A DNA stretch of 64,000 nt. Origin: CBDFKF01 sp965248765. GTDB taxonomy: Bacteria; Pseudomonadota; Alphaproteobacteria; VGEJ01. This document shows, piece by piece, positions 52,815 through 62,055 of the stretch. The stretch covers positions 186,001 to 250,000 of the forward strand of contig CBDFKF010000004.1 in the NCBI GenBank assembly GCA_965248765.1, in the 5' to 3' direction. The notes beneath the pieces are model-generated. The model was not told the origin of the DNA and ran no database searches. It saw only the letters and a list, made by a program, of their open reading frames with translations. The position numbers and the translations under genes are program-made. Within the stretch, counting starts at the first letter, position 1; the number at the start of each line of letters is the position of its first letter.

Positions 52815-54140
52815 ATGACTCAAGACGTAAGCAAATCGCCGTCTGAGCGTGCCGCAACGCTCAATTTGGGCAACGGGCACAACGATCAGCTCGCGCTCCC
52901 GGTGATGCACGGCAGCGTTGGCCCGTCGGTCATCGACATCCGGGCGCTCTATGGAAACACGGCGCACTTCACCTACGACCCGGGGTTCACGTCGACCGCA
53001 AGCTGCGAGAGCAAGATCACCTTCATCGACGGTGACGAGGGCGTCTTGCTGTATCGTGGGTATCCGATCGAACAGCTCGCCGCGAACAGCGACTTCCTGG
53101 AGACCAGTTATCTGCTGCTGTCTGGCGAACTGCCGAGCCCCGCCGAGATGGAGCGCTTCAGCCAGGCGGTGACGCGCCACACCATGCTGCACGAGCAGCT
53201 CAACTTCTTCTATCGCGGCTTCCGGCGCGACGCCCACCCGATGGCCATCATGGTTGGCGTGGTGGGGGCGCTGTCAGCCTTTTACCACGACAGCACTGAC
53301 ATTGCCGATCACGAGCAACGCCGGGTCGCCTCGATCAGGCTGATCGCCAAAATGCCAACGATCGCGGCCCAGGCCTACAAGTTCTCGTCCGGCCAGCCGT
53401 TCATTTACCCGCGCAACAGCCTCGGCTTTGTCGAGAACTTCCTGAACATGACGTTCGCCGTGCCGTGCGAGGACTATGTCGTGAACCCGGTGCTGGCACG
53501 GGCGCTCGAGAAGATCTTCATCCTGCACGCCGATCACGAGCAGAATGCCTCAACCGCCACGGTACGCATTGCCGGCTCTTCGGGAGCGAACCCGTTCGCT
53601 TGCATTGCCGCCGGCATCGCTTGTCTATGGGGCCCCGCCCACGGCGGCGCCAACGAGGCGGTGTTAACCATGCTCAACGAGATGGGCAGCGTCGATCGCA
53701 TCCCCGGGTTCGTCAAGCGTGCCAAGGACCGCGACGATCCGTTTCGGCTGATGGGTTTCGGCCACCGCGTCTACAAGAACTTCGATCCACGCGCGACGGT
53801 GTTGCGCGAGACCTGCCGCGAGGTGTTGGCCGAACTGGAAATGACGGACGAGCCGTTGCTGCAGCTCGCCGTCGAACTCGAGCGGATCGCCCGCGAAGAC
53901 GAGTACTTTGTCGAGCGCAACCTCTACCCCAACGTCGATTTCTATTCAGGCATCATCCTGCGCGCCATGGGGTTTCCCACGAGCATGTTCACCGTGCTGT
54001 TCGCGCTTGCCCGCACCGTGGGTTGGGTGGCCCAGTGGAACGAGATGATCGAGGATCCGTCGCAGAAGATCGGGCGCCCGCGGCAGCTTTACACCGGCGA
54101 CGCGAAGCGGGATTATGTTGGTATGGAGCGTAGGTCTTAG
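52815..54140 (+). CDS. gltA: Citrate synthase
   Basis: Type II (hexameric) citrate synthase, 441 aa: acetyl-CoA plus oxaloacetate to citrate. Conserved parts: the YDPGFTSTASCESKITFIDG start, GYPIEQLA, catalytic His in LHADHEQNAST, GPAHGGANEAV, and FGHRVYKNFDPRA with the catalytic region continuing to PNVDFYSG (catalytic Asp). ATG 52815 has AAAGGA upstream; the preceding frame is non-conserved. It links the PDH complex upstream in the window to the TCA cycle. Confidence 0.98.
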   Translation: MTQDVSKSPSERAATLNLGNGHNDQLALPVMHGSVGPSVIDIRALYGNTAHFTYDPGFTSTASCESKITFIDGDEGVLLYRGYPIEQLAANSDFLETSYLLLSGELPSPAEMERFSQAVTRHTMLHEQLNFFYRGFRRDAHPMAIMVGVVGALSAFYHDSTDIADHEQRRVASIRLIAKMPTIAAQAYKFSSGQPFIYPRNSLGFVENFLNMTFAVPCEDYVVNPVLARALEKIFILHADHEQNASTATVRIAGSSGANPFACIAAGIACLWGPAHGGANEAVLTMLNEMGSVDRIPGFVKRAKDRDDPFRLMGFGHRVYKNFDPRATVLRETCREVLAELEMTDEPLLQLAVELERIAREDEYFVERNLYPNVDFYSGIILRAMGFPTSMFTVLFALARTVGWVAQWNEMIEDPSQKIGRPRQLYTGDAKRDYVGMERRS

Positions 54141-54143
54141 CCG

Positions 54144-54338
54144 ATGGCCGAGCAGCCGGCGTCACTGGCAAGACCAAAGCTGCCGGCGCGCCCAGCGGCG
54201 CCGAGTACGGGAGCTGTCCGGCTCCCGCTTCCGGCCAACGACAACCGCTCCCCTTACGTCGGGCGCCTGGGCGCACTCGCGGGTTGGGCGGTCGCCGCCG
54301 CAGTAATGGTTGCTCTCTTGTGGTCGCTCGCGGATTAG
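54144..54338 (+). CDS. Small predicted membrane protein
   Basis: 64 aa, starting 3 bases after the gltA stop. A Pro/Ala/Arg-rich N-terminal half (about 1-40) is followed by one hydrophobic helix (LGALAGWAVAAAVMVALLW) near the C-terminus, so it would be a single-pass protein with a cytosolic N-terminus. Family not recognised. Tight spacing to gltA supports translation; lack of homology evidence keeps this moderate. Confidence 0.45.
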   Translation: MAEQPASLARPKLPARPAAPSTGAVRLPLPANDNRSPYVGRLGALAGWAVAAAVMVALLWSLAD

Positions 54339-54339
54339 C

Positions 54340-54392
54340 GCGCCGCTGTTTTCCCCAGGTTCGCTGATTTCGATAGCCCGTCCTGGCGGCGC
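54340..54392. terminator. Possible bidirectional terminator
   Basis: Outer arms GCGCCGC (54340-54346) and GCGGCGC (54386-54392), with inner CCAGG/CCTGG, filling the gap between convergent genes. The loop is long and there is no T-run. Confidence 0.3.
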
Positions 54393-54809
54393 TCAACGCT
54401 CGATCAGCTCGATCTTGTAGCCGTCGGGGTCCTCGATGAAGGCGAGGACCGTCGTGCCGTGCTTCATCGGTCCAGGAGGACGCGGGATGGAGACGCCCTC
54501 AGCTTCCAATTGCTCGCACGTCCCGTAGATATCGGGCACGCCCAACGCGAGGTGACCGAAGCCATCGCCAAGGTCGTACGGCTCCTCTTGATCCCAGTTG
54601 TGGGTCAGCTCGACGACCGCGGTGTTCGACTCATCGCCGTAACCGACAAAAGCCAGCGTGAAGCGACCGCCGGAAAAGTCGTTCTTGCGCAGGAGCTTCA
54701 TGCCGAGGAGGCGCGTGTAGAAATCGATCGATTTATCCAAATCCTTGACCCGGATCATGGTGTGCAACAGGCGGAACCTGCCCGCCTTCTCCGTCGTCGA
54801 CGCCGTCAT
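54393..54809 (-). CDS. gloA: Lactoylglutathione lyase (glyoxalase I)
   Basis: Glutathione-dependent methylglyoxal detoxification enzyme, 138 aa. The metal ligands appear as H16 (LLHTMIRV), Glu in AVVELTHNW, His in GFGHLALGV and Glu in YKIELIER, and the fold pattern DFYTRLLGMKLLR is typical. It lies 12 bases after lpxB, so it may be the last gene of the lipid A transcript. Confidence 0.95.
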   Translation of the reverse strand: MTASTTEKAGRFRLLHTMIRVKDLDKSIDFYTRLLGMKLLRKNDFSGGRFTLAFVGYGDESNTAVVELTHNWDQEEPYDLGDGFGHLALGVPDIYGTCEQLEAEGVSIPRPPGPMKHGTTVLAFIEDPDGYKIELIER

Positions 54810-54821
54810 CGCATTCCTCCA

Positions 54822-56021
54822 TTACCGCCGCGCGCCCGCGATCGCGTCTCGTGGGCTCATCGCCGTGCGCCGACCGATCACGCCTAAGATCGTTTCGGCT
54901 GCTCGGACGCTCGGCGCAGCACCATCGGGGCGCAGCCGCCACACTGCCTCGCGCGCCGCCTCAATCTGACCCGCCCGGGCCCTCGGATCAACGAGAATCC
55001 GCGCAACGGCGGACTCCAGACGGTCGGGCGTGCACGCCTCCTGAATAAGCTCGGGGACGACCGGCCGATCGAGAATGATGTTGACCAGGCACATGTGATT
55101 GACTGTGATCAACCGCCGCGCAATCACTGCCGTCGCCGGGTTCAAGCGGTAGGCAACGACCATGGGAACTGCCGCTGCTGCGAGCTCAAGCGTGACCGTG
55201 CCCGAAGCGGCTAGCGCCGCGTCGCTAGCCGCCAGAGCGTGAGCCCTGTCCTCGGCGGTGTTGACCACGACGACAGGCAGGTCGCTGCAGGCCATTCCCT
55301 CCGCGACAGCGGCCGCGACCGCGGGTACCGTCGGCGCCACGATGTGCAGGCCCGGCAGACGGGCGCCAAGCCGGGCAGCAGCCTCCACGAACAACGGCAG
55401 CAATCGCTCGACCTCAGCGCGCCGGCTGCCAGGCAGCAGCGCGAGCAACGGCGCATCAGGCGGAACGCGATGGCGAGCGCGAAACACCGAACCGTCCGCG
55501 GCGACCTCGTTCTCGACCACGGGGTGACCAACGAACGTGCAGGGCAGCCCTACCGCTTCGAAATACGGCGGCTCGAACGGCAGAAGAGCGAGCAGATGGT
55601 CAAGGAAACCGGCGATCTCGCGCGCACGGCCAGGGCGCCACGCCCACACCGATGGCGCGACGTAGTGAATCAGCGGGATACCGCAGCCGGCAAGACGCCG
55701 GGCGACGCGGAAGTTGAATCCCGGCGCATCGATGGTGATCAGCGCATCGGGACGCGCCTCGCCCACCGCCGCGACAGTCTGGCGAATGCGTTTCAGAAGG
55801 TGGGGCGCCCGCAGCACGATCTCGGCCAAGCCCATGACCGACAGCTCAACCATGGGAAAACTGCTTTCGAGGCCCAGCGCAGCCATGGTCTCGCCGCCGA
55901 CGCCGCGAAACTGGATCGCGCCGCCCGAACGCTCGATCAGCGCCTTCATCAGTCGGCCGCCGAGGGCATCGCCCGATGGCTCCCCGGCCAGCACCGTGAT
56001 GTCCAGCGATCGTTCAGCCAA
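54822..56021 (-). CDS. lpxB: Lipid A disaccharide synthase
   Basis: Joins 2,3-diacylglucosamine-1-phosphate and UDP-diacylglucosamine into the lipid A disaccharide at the inner membrane; 399 aa. GT19 motifs: VLAGEPSGDALGG at the N-terminus, IDAPGFNFRVA, HYVAPSVWAWRPGR, FVGHPVVE and LLPGSRRAEVERLLP. It overlaps lpxI by 8 bases. Confidence 0.97.
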   Translation of the reverse strand: MAERSLDITVLAGEPSGDALGGRLMKALIERSGGAIQFRGVGGETMAALGLESSFPMVELSVMGLAEIVLRAPHLLKRIRQTVAAVGEARPDALITIDAPGFNFRVARRLAGCGIPLIHYVAPSVWAWRPGRAREIAGFLDHLLALLPFEPPYFEAVGLPCTFVGHPVVENEVAADGSVFRARHRVPPDAPLLALLPGSRRAEVERLLPLFVEAAARLGARLPGLHIVAPTVPAVAAAVAEGMACSDLPVVVVNTAEDRAHALAASDAALAASGTVTLELAAAAVPMVVAYRLNPATAVIARRLITVNHMCLVNIILDRPVVPELIQEACTPDRLESAVARILVDPRARAGQIEAAREAVWRLRPDGAAPSVRAAETILGVIGRRTAMSPRDAIAGARR

Positions 56022-56832
56022 GCGTCACTCCGCACAGAAAAAGGCCGGATCCATCGGCGAGCTCCACGACCCGTTCGCGATCCAACACGAGCGTAACCCC
56101 CGCTTCGACGGCGATGCCGGCCAGGCCCGACGATGCCGCGTGCTCCACCGTCTGCGGGCCAATGGTCGGCAGATCGGCGCGTCGCTGCTGGCCCGACTTA
56201 CTTAGCTTGATGAGGACCCCTGGCGCACCGTCGAGCCGCAGATCGGCGCAGCGCGCGAGCAGTGCATCGGTGCCCTCCGCCGCCTCAATGCCGAGCACAC
56301 GGCCTTGCTGTACGACGGCCGCCTGGCCGACGTCGAAGGTGCCGAGTGCCCGCACCACCGCAACGCCACGCTCGATATCGGCCGTGGCCGCAGGTCCCGG
56401 CTCGTGGCGCCCCCAGCAACCCGGTGTTGCCAATAGCTCGGCCAACACATCGTCGGCGCCGACTACCCGAAAGCCCTCGCCTTCCAGTTCCTTGACGACT
56501 ACGGAAAGTAGCGAATCATCGCCGCCGCTGGCCGTAAGCAGCTTGCTCAGGATGCGCGCGCCGCGGCGATCCGGGCGCAGCCGCGACAAGGCCGGGCGGT
56601 GGATCGGACCGGCCAGCACCACCTCCTCGCAGCCGGCCTCGTGCAACAGGCGCAGCATCCTGCCGGCAGCGTCGAGGCGCACCCATGCGTGCGGGGCGGA
56701 GTCGATAACGTCGGCTTCCGCCTCGCCTTCGAGAGCGACAACGAAGACTTCGCGGCCCTGGGCACGGCAAGCCGTGACGAGCTTACCCGGCAAGGCGCCG
56801 GCGCCGGCCACGATGCCGAGCGTAGCTGTCAC
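56014..56832 (-). CDS. lpxI: UDP-2,3-diacylglucosamine pyrophosphatase LpxI
   Basis: Hydrolyses UDP-2,3-diacylglucosamine to lipid X; 272 aa. LpxI is the alphaproteobacterial replacement of LpxH and is unrelated to it. The sequence starts LGIVAGAGALPGKLV and has the DUF1009 C-terminal domain with GTDALLARC and KQ-like LIKLSKSGQQRRADLPTIGP, then HAASSGLAGIAVEAG. The position between lpxA and lpxB is diagnostic. Confidence 0.96.
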   Translation of the reverse strand: MTATLGIVAGAGALPGKLVTACRAQGREVFVVALEGEAEADVIDSAPHAWVRLDAAGRMLRLLHEAGCEEVVLAGPIHRPALSRLRPDRRGARILSKLLTASGGDDSLLSVVVKELEGEGFRVVGADDVLAELLATPGCWGRHEPGPAATADIERGVAVVRALGTFDVGQAAVVQQGRVLGIEAAEGTDALLARCADLRLDGAPGVLIKLSKSGQQRRADLPTIGPQTVEHAASSGLAGIAVEAGVTLVLDRERVVELADGSGLFLCGVTLG

Positions 56833-57653
56833 GGCCCCCCTTTGGGCTGGCAGATCGAGCGCGAGGAATCGGCACGAATGAAGTCGATGATGTCGACCAC
56901 CAAATGATTGTCCTTGAACAGTTCGGCGACGTCCTCGACGCGCTCTTGCAGCGTCCCCTCCTCGGCGAACAGCAGGCGATAGGCAGCCCGGAGGTCGTGG
57001 ACCGCTTCGCGGCTAAATCCGCGCCGCTTGAGGCCAACGATGTTAAGCCCTACCAAAACCGCACGATTACCCATAATCGAGCCGTAGGGAATGACGTCCT
57101 GCTCGACCCCCGACATTCCCCCGACCATCGCGTGCTTGCCGATTCGCACAAACTGATGCACCGCGGAAAGGCCGCCGATGATGGCGAAATCATCGACCGT
57201 GACGTGCCCCCCGAGGGTCACGTTGTTGACCAGGATGACGCTATCGCCGATACGGCAGTCGTGGGCGACGTGCGAGCCGGCCATGAACACGCAGCCCTCG
57301 CCAGTCCGTGTGACCATGCCGCCGCCCTCGGTTCCGGGGTTCATGGTCACATGCTCGCGGATCACGTTGTTCGGGCCGATCACGAGCTCGGATTGCTCCC
57401 CCCGATACTTTAGGTCCTGCGGCCGATGCCCGATGGAGGCGAAGGGAAAGACATGGGTATCGATACCGAGCCGGGTGCGGCCGGTGACCACGACGTGGGA
57501 TTCGAGCACAACGCCAGCCTCGAGGACGACCTCGGGGCCGCAGCAGCAGTACGGGCCGACACGGACGCCTTCGCCGATCTCCGCCCCGGGCTCGACGACA
57601 GCGCTCGGGTGTATCGCTGCCGGGATCTCGCGTTCGCTGGTCGCTTCGGTCAT
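56829..57653 (-). CDS. lpxA: UDP-N-acetylglucosamine O-acyltransferase
   Basis: First step of lipid A synthesis, adding a hydroxyacyl chain to UDP-GlcNAc; 274 aa. A left-handed beta-helix of hexapeptide repeats runs from about 12 to 190, with the catalytic histidine H131 in MAGSHVAHDC, then a C-terminal helical bundle. Overlaps both fabZ and lpxI by 4 bases. Confidence 0.97.
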   Translation of the reverse strand: MTEATSEREIPAAIHPSAVVEPGAEIGEGVRVGPYCCCGPEVVLEAGVVLESHVVVTGRTRLGIDTHVFPFASIGHRPQDLKYRGEQSELVIGPNNVIREHVTMNPGTEGGGMVTRTGEGCVFMAGSHVAHDCRIGDSVILVNNVTLGGHVTVDDFAIIGGLSAVHQFVRIGKHAMVGGMSGVEQDVIPYGSIMGNRAVLVGLNIVGLKRRGFSREAVHDLRAAYRLLFAEEGTLQERVEDVAELFKDNHLVVDIIDFIRADSSRSICQPKGGP

Positions 57654-58126
57654 GTCTCGTCGTCCAGGATCATTGCGGCGAAGGTTGCCTCGGCCACGAG
57701 CTCGCCGTCGACCCTGGCCTCGCCCTCGAACTTCCAGACCGGACCCCGCCGGCGTACCTTGGTGACAGTCGCGAGCAGCGTGTCGCCGGGAACGACGGGC
57801 TTGCGAAAACGCGCGTTCTCGATGGTCATGAAGTAGACGAGCTTGCCCTCGGCGTCAGGTCCGAGAGTGAAGACCACGAGCACCGCAGCAGTCTGCGCCA
57901 TGCATTCGACGATCATCACCCCGGGCATCACCGGCCGTTCCGGGAAATGCCCTTGGAAGAAGGCTTCATTCGCGGAGATGTTCTTGATCCCTGTTGCGCT
58001 GACGTCGGCGAGCAGGTCGACCACGCGATCGACGAGCAGCATCGGGTAGCGATGCGGAATCATCTCCATAATCCGGTTTATGTCGACGCTGCCCAGCTCG
58101 GTGGCGGTCTCGGCGTCAGTCATCAT
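57650..58126 (-). CDS. fabZ: 3-hydroxyacyl-ACP dehydratase FabZ
   Basis: Hot-dog fold dehydratase of fatty-acid elongation, 158 aa. Catalytic H60 in GHFPERPVMPGV and E74 in IVECMAQTA; IPHRYPMLLVDRV is the usual N-terminal signature. It competes with lpxA for hydroxyacyl-ACP, so their co-expression helps balance phospholipid and lipid A. Two adjacent ATGs (58126 and 58123) are possible starts; it overlaps lpxD by 11 bases. Confidence 0.97.
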   Translation of the reverse strand: MMTDAETATELGSVDINRIMEMIPHRYPMLLVDRVVDLLADVSATGIKNISANEAFFQGHFPERPVMPGVMIVECMAQTAAVLVVFTLGPDAEGKLVYFMTIENARFRKPVVPGDTLLATVTKVRRRGPVWKFEGEARVDGELVAEATFAAMILDDET

Positions 58127-59147
58127 CGCTCGCCTTCGTCTGTGCCAGCCGGCGCAATGCGATGGTCCGCCGGTGCCACTCGCGAGCGGGACCGGCGGGC
58201 GAGCCGCCCCATCTCTCGCCGGCCGGGATGTTATGGATCACCCCACTTTGAGCGGCAATCTGGGCGCCTGCGCCGATCTGCAAGTGGCCGGAAAACGCGG
58301 ACTGCCCACCAGCCATGACGTGATCGCCGAACGCGGTGCTGCCGGCGATGCCGACCTGGGCGACTATCACAACGCCCCGCCCGAGCCGCACGTTGTGCCC
58401 GATCTGTACCAGATTGTCGATCCAGCATCCTGCGCCGATGACGGTGTCGGGTCCGCTGCCACGGTCTATCGTGCTATTGGCCCCGACCTGCGCATCATCG
58501 CCGATGATCACCCGGCCGAGCTGAGGCACCGCCACGTGGCCGGATGGATCCGGTGCAAACCCGAAGCCATCCTGACCAATACAGACCCCGCGATAGATGC
58601 TGACGCGATCGCCGATTATGCAATGGCTAAGTACTGCGCACGCTCCGATCACGCTGTCATCGCCGATCTTGACGGCCCTGCCGATAACGGCGTTCGCACC
58701 GATGCGACAGAGACGTCCGATCTCGACCTCGGCCGCGATTACGGCGGATGCATCGATCAGGCAGCCCTCGCCGAGGCGAGCGGTGGGATCGATGACCGCG
58801 CTCGGCGCGATGGCGGCGTCGAGCGCCGGCACCGGATAGAATGCCCGAGCGATCTGTGCGTAGGACTTGTAGGGCTGTGGGCTTAGCAGCAACGCCATTT
58901 CGCGCGGCGCGCGCTCGGCGTAGCGTGGTGCAACGATGCAGGCGCCGGCGGCGCTGGCAAGGAAGACATCGAGATAGCGGGGATTATCCAGGAAGCTTAG
59001 ATCGCGCGGACCTGCAGCATCGAGCGGTGCGACATCCTCGATCACGATACCGGGATCTGCATCCGGCTGGAGTGTGGCCGACGCGAACTCGGCCAGGGCC
59101 GACAGCGCGAATGGTCCGGCCCGGGTGTGGAACCGCGGATCCGGCAT
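58116..59147 (-). CDS. lpxD: UDP-3-O-acylglucosamine N-acyltransferase
   Basis: Third step of lipid A synthesis, N-acylating UDP-3-O-acylglucosamine; 343 aa. An N-terminal uridine-binding domain (about 1-100, VAPLDAAGPRDLSFLDNPRY) is followed by hexapeptide repeats with the catalytic histidine in VQIGHNVRLG, and a short C-terminal helix. ATG 59147 overlaps the skp stop (TGATG); a GTG directly before it is an alternative. Confidence 0.97.
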   Translation of the reverse strand: MPDPRFHTRAGPFALSALAEFASATLQPDADPGIVIEDVAPLDAAGPRDLSFLDNPRYLDVFLASAAGACIVAPRYAERAPREMALLLSPQPYKSYAQIARAFYPVPALDAAIAPSAVIDPTARLGEGCLIDASAVIAAEVEIGRLCRIGANAVIGRAVKIGDDSVIGACAVLSHCIIGDRVSIYRGVCIGQDGFGFAPDPSGHVAVPQLGRVIIGDDAQVGANSTIDRGSGPDTVIGAGCWIDNLVQIGHNVRLGRGVVIVAQVGIAGSTAFGDHVMAGGQSAFSGHLQIGAGAQIAAQSGVIHNIPAGERWGGSPAGPAREWHRRTIALRRLAQTKASDDD

Positions 59148-59710
59148 CACTCTTGCGGCGGCAGAGAGACCGCCACGCTCGGGAGACGTAGGTTCAGCTC
59201 CTCCATCACCACTTCAGTGATGTTGAGGGACTTCGCCACGAACAGCGCTTGCGAGCTGTCGAGGACGATGTTGAAGCGGCGGTCCTCAGCAATTTCGCTG
59301 ACGATCACGAGGACCGTCCTGAGTATTTCGTTTCGCGCGGAGCCGAGAGCACGGTCGAACTGTCGGTTACGATCCATGACCTGTTGCTCCAGGGCCTGGG
59401 CCTTGGCCTCGAAGGCATGCCGCTTTTCGCTAAACACCGTGGGCGATAGTATCGTTCGCTGTCGCTCCAGTTCCTCGGCCTCAGCGCGCAACGCCTCTTG
59501 CTGGGAGGACAGCTCGGCCTGGTATTGCGCCCGGTACTCGTTCGCTTGGCTGATAATGTCGAGCGCCGCGCGCGACCCCCGCTCGATCCCTTGATAGTCA
59601 ATGATCGCGATGACGGCCGGGGCCATGGGCTCGGCCCGCGCCGAGATGGCGACCGCCACTAGCGCCACTACGGCGGCGGTGAGAGCGGCGCTGCGCGCGA
59701 TCCTGCTCAT
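59147..59710 (-). CDS. skp: Periplasmic chaperone Skp/OmpH-like
   Basis: Trimeric periplasmic chaperone for outer-membrane proteins, 187 aa. A signal peptide (about 1-26, cleavage near ARA-EP) precedes the body strand VIAIIDYQGIERGS, a long charged coiled-coil (about 55-130, the tentacles), and a C-terminal strand (NIVLDSSQALFVAKSLNIT). It sits between bamA and lpxD in the usual order. Confidence 0.93.
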   Translation of the reverse strand: MSRIARSAALTAAVVALVAVAISARAEPMAPAVIAIIDYQGIERGSRAALDIISQANEYRAQYQAELSSQQEALRAEAEELERQRTILSPTVFSEKRHAFEAKAQALEQQVMDRNRQFDRALGSARNEILRTVLVIVSEIAEDRRFNIVLDSSQALFVAKSLNITEVVMEELNLRLPSVAVSLPPQE

Positions 59711-62032
59711 TTAGAACCGCGTTCCGAAGCTGAACCTGAAGGGCTCCGTCTTGTCGACGTCCTCTTGGAGAACGGCGAGGGCCAAGTCCAATTGAACCGG
59801 ACCAAACGGCGAGCGCCAAGTGAAACCGACGCCGGCGCTTACGCGTGGCGTTCCCACATTGAAGATTCCGGGCCCGGACTCGTCGATGATCGCGAGCGAG
59901 CCGACCTCTGTGAACGTGCGGCCCAGTATGCCGAACTCCTCGGGTAGCCCGAGAGGAAACCGCACCTCGGCAACGCCCACATAGTAGAGGTTGCCGCCCA
60001 AAGCGTCCCCCGTCACCTTGTCGCGCGGCCCGATACCGCCGACCTTGAACCCGCGGAAGTTGCTGCCGCCGACGAAGAACCGATCGTCGATGCGAACGTC
60101 GTCGTCGAAGCTGAAGATATAACCCTGCTCGATGCCCAGCAACCCGACCACTTGCTCAAAGATGGGAAAGTAATGCCCATACTCGAGCACGCTGCGCAGG
60201 TAATTCACGTTGCCCCCCAGTCCCGCTACCTCCTGGGACCCGGTCACGATGTATCCGGCGGTCGGCTCGAGGCGGTCGTCTCGCGCGTCGTATTCGAGGG
60301 TGTAGCCGACTGACGACGTAGTGGCGCTGCCCGCCTGGTCGCGGATGAATCGCGAGGATTGGCCGGTGTTGCCGATATCCGTTATGTCGAAGCTATAGAA
60401 CAGCGACTGGCGAAGATGCTCAGCGATAGGATAGCCCATCCGCAGCTTGAAGCCGACGCTGTTGAGATCGAACGAGCTCTTGTCCTGAAACTCGCGCCGG
60501 CGCCGATAGACGTCGAAACCGGCTGCCACTTCGCGGTCGAGGAAGTACGGCTCGGTGAATGATATGTCGGCGAACTGGCGGCGCGCCGAAATATTAATCG
60601 AGGCCACCAGCTCCTGGCCCTTGCCGAGGAGGTTGCGCTCGCTCACGCTAATGTCGCCGATCAGCGCATCGCTCGTGGAGAAGCCAGCACCGACGCTGAG
60701 CTCTCCGGTTGACTGTTCTTCCACGGCGACATTGATCACGCTTCGGTCTGGAGTACTCCCCTCCTCTCGCGTGATATCGACCGTGCGGAAGAAACCGAGC
60801 CCGCGGACGCGCTGTCGCGAACGTCGAAGCTTGGCGGCATTGTAGGCATCACCTTCGACGAGACGAAACTCGCGGCGGATGACTTTATCGAGCGTACGCA
60901 CGTTGCTGACGATATCGATGCGCTCGACGTAAACCCGCGGACCTTCATTTATCTCGAACGTGATGCCGAGCACGCGCTGCTCGCGATCACGGTGGGCGCG
61001 AGGCCGCACGTCGACGAAGGCGTAGCCGAGCCGTCCGAGCTCGAACGTGAGGTTTTGTATCGAGTCTTCGACTGCCTCGGCGTCGTAAATCTCACCCTCT
61101 TGAACGACGAGCCTTTCGTGTAGCTGCGCAGGCTCGAGGTCGCGCAGTTCCGTCTCTATCTCGATCGTACCGAATGTATAGCGCTCGCCTTCTTCGACCG
61201 AGAACGTGATGAAGAAGTCCTCGCGGTCCGGCGTCAGCTCCGCAATGGCCGAGTTGATGCGGAAGTCGGCATAGCCGTTCTTGCGATAGAACCGGTGCAA
61301 GAAGTCGCGGTCAAGGGTGAGCCGGTCGGGATCGTAGGTGTCGTCGGTGGTGAGGAAGCGATACCAGCGCGTCTCCTTCGTCGCGATCTCAGAGCGGAGC
61401 TTGCTGTCGCTGAACGCGCGGTTGCCAATGAAGGTGATTCGGCGAATCGCAGTCTGCGGCCCCTCGTTGATCTCGAAAACCAGGTCGACCCGGTTCTGCG
61501 GGAGTTGGATAACTTTGGGTTCGACCGACGCCGCGAAACGGCCGCTGAGCCGGTACAGCTGGACGATGCGCCGCACGTCGTTCTGGATGCGGGTCTGGGT
61601 GTAGACCCGCCGGGGCCGCAGCTGCACCTCGGCACTGAGCGTTTCGTCGTCAATGCGCCTGTTACCCTCAAACGCCAATTGGTTGATGATGGGGTTCTCG
61701 ATGACGTTGACGATCAGTCGCGTTCCCTGGCGCCGGATCGCCACGTCAAGGAACAGGCCGGTCTCGAACAGCGCCTTGAGCGAACGATCAACCCGTGCAG
61801 CCTCAAGCTCATCGCCGATACCGATGAGCATGTAGGACCGCACGGTCTCGGCCTCGATGCGCTGATTGCCGACGACGTCGATAGCGGTGACCTTGGGAGC
61901 TTGCGCCTCGACGGCCACCGCGCCGATCAGCACGCCCAGCACAACGAGAATTGTGGCGAGCCCAACGCGGGCTATGCGGCGTGATCGCAGTTGCCGAAAT
62001 CCCGAGCGGGTCCCGTTCCGGCCGCGCGCCAC
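59711..62032 (-). CDS. bamA: Outer-membrane assembly factor BamA
   Basis: Central subunit of the BAM complex, 773 aa. A signal-anchor-like N-terminus (RRIARVGLATILVVLGVL...VEAQA), five POTRA domains (about 48-420, starting VTAIDVVGNQRIEAETV), and a 16-strand barrel with the VGGSNFRGFKVGGIGPRD segment (containing the conserved RGF) and C-terminal Phe (FSFGTRF). The start is GTG at 62032 with GGAGGA about ten bases before it. Confidence 0.97.
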   Translation of the reverse strand: MARGRNGTRSGFRQLRSRRIARVGLATILVVLGVLIGAVAVEAQAPKVTAIDVVGNQRIEAETVRSYMLIGIGDELEAARVDRSLKALFETGLFLDVAIRRQGTRLIVNVIENPIINQLAFEGNRRIDDETLSAEVQLRPRRVYTQTRIQNDVRRIVQLYRLSGRFAASVEPKVIQLPQNRVDLVFEINEGPQTAIRRITFIGNRAFSDSKLRSEIATKETRWYRFLTTDDTYDPDRLTLDRDFLHRFYRKNGYADFRINSAIAELTPDREDFFITFSVEEGERYTFGTIEIETELRDLEPAQLHERLVVQEGEIYDAEAVEDSIQNLTFELGRLGYAFVDVRPRAHRDREQRVLGITFEINEGPRVYVERIDIVSNVRTLDKVIRREFRLVEGDAYNAAKLRRSRQRVRGLGFFRTVDITREEGSTPDRSVINVAVEEQSTGELSVGAGFSTSDALIGDISVSERNLLGKGQELVASINISARRQFADISFTEPYFLDREVAAGFDVYRRRREFQDKSSFDLNSVGFKLRMGYPIAEHLRQSLFYSFDITDIGNTGQSSRFIRDQAGSATTSSVGYTLEYDARDDRLEPTAGYIVTGSQEVAGLGGNVNYLRSVLEYGHYFPIFEQVVGLLGIEQGYIFSFDDDVRIDDRFFVGGSNFRGFKVGGIGPRDKVTGDALGGNLYYVGVAEVRFPLGLPEEFGILGRTFTEVGSLAIIDESGPGIFNVGTPRVSAGVGFTWRSPFGPVQLDLALAVLQEDVDKTEPFRFSFGTRF

Positions 62033-62055
62033 CCCCCGAGTTCCTCCGCGGCCGA